This document shows, piece by piece, positions 33,812 through 34,973 of a DNA stretch of 34,973 nt (position 1 is the stretch's first letter; every line of letters begins with the position of its first letter). A program made the position numbers and the translations under genes. Origin of the DNA: an uncultured Bacillota bacterium (GTDB lineage Bacteria > Bacillota_I > Bacilli_A > RFN20 > CAG-449); contig CABUOQ010000020.1 of the NCBI GenBank assembly GCA_902493275.1, positions 1 through 34,973 of the forward strand. Reading direction: 5' to 3'. The notes beneath the pieces are model-generated. The model did not search any database, had not been told where the DNA came from, and saw nothing but the letters and a program-made list of their open reading frames with translations.

Positions 33812-34973
33812 ATGAAAATAAATAATCGTTTTTTGGTATTAATAGCTATACTAGTTGCATCTTTTGCATTTTCACAAAATGAAAAACCCCATACAGCAGC
33901 AGCATTAGAATTTTCAAGCAATGAGATAATTATTGGTAAAGGTATAAATTTACTCAAAAGCAAACAAATCGATGCTTCCTCTTTCCATTATAATTCAGTT
34001 TTTAATGAAAGTAAAATTACTAACTATCGTCATGTATTATCTACAACAGCGACAAGAGATAATTTTACGAGTGGATTTAATTATAATGAGTATGTTTCAA
34101 ATTCATCTTTAAAAATAAATAAAATGTATGGTATATCCGCTTCTTTAAGTGAAGATTTGGCAAAATATGAGGCGAAAAATAATAGTAGTGTAAGTTTTGG
34201 AATGAATAGTAGTTATATTGGTAATGAATACAATTATACACGAACAACAACCTATGTAAACGAGTCTTCTTATATTGATTATTATACTAATCCAACACAG
34301 CTAAGTAATTATGTTGTTGCCAAATTTGCGTTACAAATAACAGAATTGAATAATTCCTTTTCAACTGCTAAAGTAGAAGATATTTTTAATAATTTTGGCA
34401 CTCATGTATTAATGAAAGCGGAATTTGGTGGGAATCTTAATTTAAATTACAAATTTTCATCTACCAAATACGTGATAGGACAAAATAGTTCTTTTAGTAC
34501 AAAAATCAATTCTTTATTTGGCGTTTCAGGAAAGTATGTGAAGTTAACAGAAGTAAACGAAAATGAAATTTTTGGTAATCTATCTCAATTTAATAGTAAA
34601 GGACAAAACTATGAAAATTTTAATGCAGAAGCCGCTGGCGGCAATCCATTTATAGTTTCAAATTTAGATTTGAATACAACTATTTCTAATTGGATTAATA
34701 GCGTAAAGCCATCAAATAATGCTTTGCTAGTTAATAATAACTTAGTCTTGGTTCCTATTTGGAAATTTACTACTAATAGTGTCTCAAGTAAAATTGAAAG
34801 TTATTTTAATTCTAAATATAAGTTTGAGGTTGAACAAAGCATACCAGATAGAGTAGACTATCAAAATGACATGACTGAACAATTTTATTTTGGAGGTGGA
34901 TCTAATGTTAAAGAAAAAATGTACAAAGTTCCTTCTCCAAAAGTGATGAGGGATCTTGGATATAATAAAGTAA
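33812..34973 (+). CDS. Secreted MACPF (membrane attack complex/perforin) domain protein, 3' end beyond window
   Basis: An open frame of 387 codons runs off the window. The N-terminus (MKINNRFLVLIAILVASFAF) is a signal peptide without a lipobox. MACPF hallmarks appear in order: a central helix/strand region with SVSFGMNSSYIGNEYNYT (about 130-147, candidate first membrane-inserting segment), signature F195-G-T-H198-V followed by KAEFGGNLNLNYKF, a second Ser/Phe/Lys-rich segment (SSFSTKINSLFGVSGKYVKL, about 230-249), G276-G277 in AAGGNPFIV (the usual GGdP element), then ISNWINSVKP and LVPIWKF. MACPF proteins oligomerise and form pores in target membranes; bacterial ones include antagonistic toxins of Bacteroides. 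The target here is unknown. It lies directly after two co-oriented ABC fusions and shares a promoter motif with them. Confidence 0.9.
   Translation, partial: MKINNRFLVLIAILVASFAFSQNEKPHTAAALEFSSNEIIIGKGINLLKSKQIDASSFHYNSVFNESKITNYRHVLSTTATRDNFTSGFNYNEYVSNSSLKINKMYGISASLSEDLAKYEAKNNSSVSFGMNSSYIGNEYNYTRTTTYVNESSYIDYYTNPTQLSNYVVAKFALQITELNNSFSTAKVEDIFNNFGTHVLMKAEFGGNLNLNYKFSSTKYVIGQNSSFSTKINSLFGVSGKYVKLTEVNENEIFGNLSQFNSKGQNYENFNAEAAGGNPFIVSNLDLNTTISNWINSVKPSNNALLVNNNLVLVPIWKFTTNSVSSKIESYFNSKYKFEVEQSIPDRVDYQNDMTEQFYFGGGSNVKEKMYKVPSPKVMRDLGYNKV

Noticed and set aside
1..34973. Use of TGA as a tryptophan codon (Mycoplasma-type code)
   Set aside because: Trp is encoded by TGG throughout, and TGA ends the IS3 orfA gene, so the standard bacterial code applies.

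Overview
The window looks like chromosomal DNA from a strongly AT-rich, Gram-positive-type (monoderm) Bacillota, most likely a gut-associated member of the Bacilli near the Erysipelotrichales/RF39/Mollicutes-related lineages. The basis is inference from several traits: strong GGAGG-type ribosome binding sites, TGG for Trp with TGA as a stop (standard code, so not Mycoplasma/Spiroplasma), an RNase J2-type protein like that of Bacillus, abundant lipoproteins with long Ser-rich linkers after the lipobox, and a sodium-pump oxaloacetate decarboxylase. No 16S gene is present, so placement stays approximate.

Layout. 1-1819: two hypothetical genes (130 aa; a 388 aa helical-repeat-like protein) behind a leader holding two inverted copies of a 20-bp near-palindrome. 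1859-5573 (minus strand): typA/bipA and a catalytically degenerate RNase J (rnjB-like), each with clear terminators or promoters. 5629-5798: tRNA-His (GTG) with promoter and terminator. 5830-7955: mobile DNA, namely a possible tRNA fragment, an intact-looking IS3-family element (orfA/orfB, DD35E) whose right end carries three tandem end-like repeats about 31 bp apart, and a frameshifted C-terminal remnant of an IS110-family transposase. 8268-10474: a single-gene unit for a 701 aa lipoprotein with about three repeats and a C-rich codon usage unlike its neighbours.

10693-18609: a compact surface system. A divergent AraC-family regulator faces a four-gene minus-strand operon: a lipoprotein with an ADP-ribosylglycohydrolase-fold domain plus a C-terminal carbohydrate-binding-like domain; a secreted protein with a jelly-roll-like N-terminus, the same carbohydrate-binding-like domain and an F5/8 type C-like domain; a lipoprotein paralogue of that N-terminus on a Ser/Glu-rich stalk; and a second, cytoplasmic ADP-ribosylglycohydrolase-family enzyme. 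This looks like capture and cleavage of an extracellular N-glycosidic or ADP-ribosyl-type substrate, but the substrate is unknown.

18731-23293: a TerB-like small protein and a hypothetical protein, an M20 amidohydrolase (minus strand), and an overlapping lipoprotein/membrane-protein pair of unknown function. 23372-24811: enolase with a textbook promoter and terminator. 24907-28928: an oxaloacetate decarboxylase sodium-pump operon (oadA carboxyltransferase, small gamma-type subunit, separate biotin carrier, oadB) ending in the biotin-uptake gene bioY. 28942-29445: cyclophilin.

29486-34973 (end): two overlapping MacB-topology ABC ATPase/permease fusions followed by a secreted MACPF (membrane attack complex/perforin) protein that runs off the window. 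An identical 16-bp motif lies upstream of both the ABC pair and the MACPF gene. This is the best candidate for an undescribed system: a pore-forming effector with a dedicated, co-regulated ABC pair.
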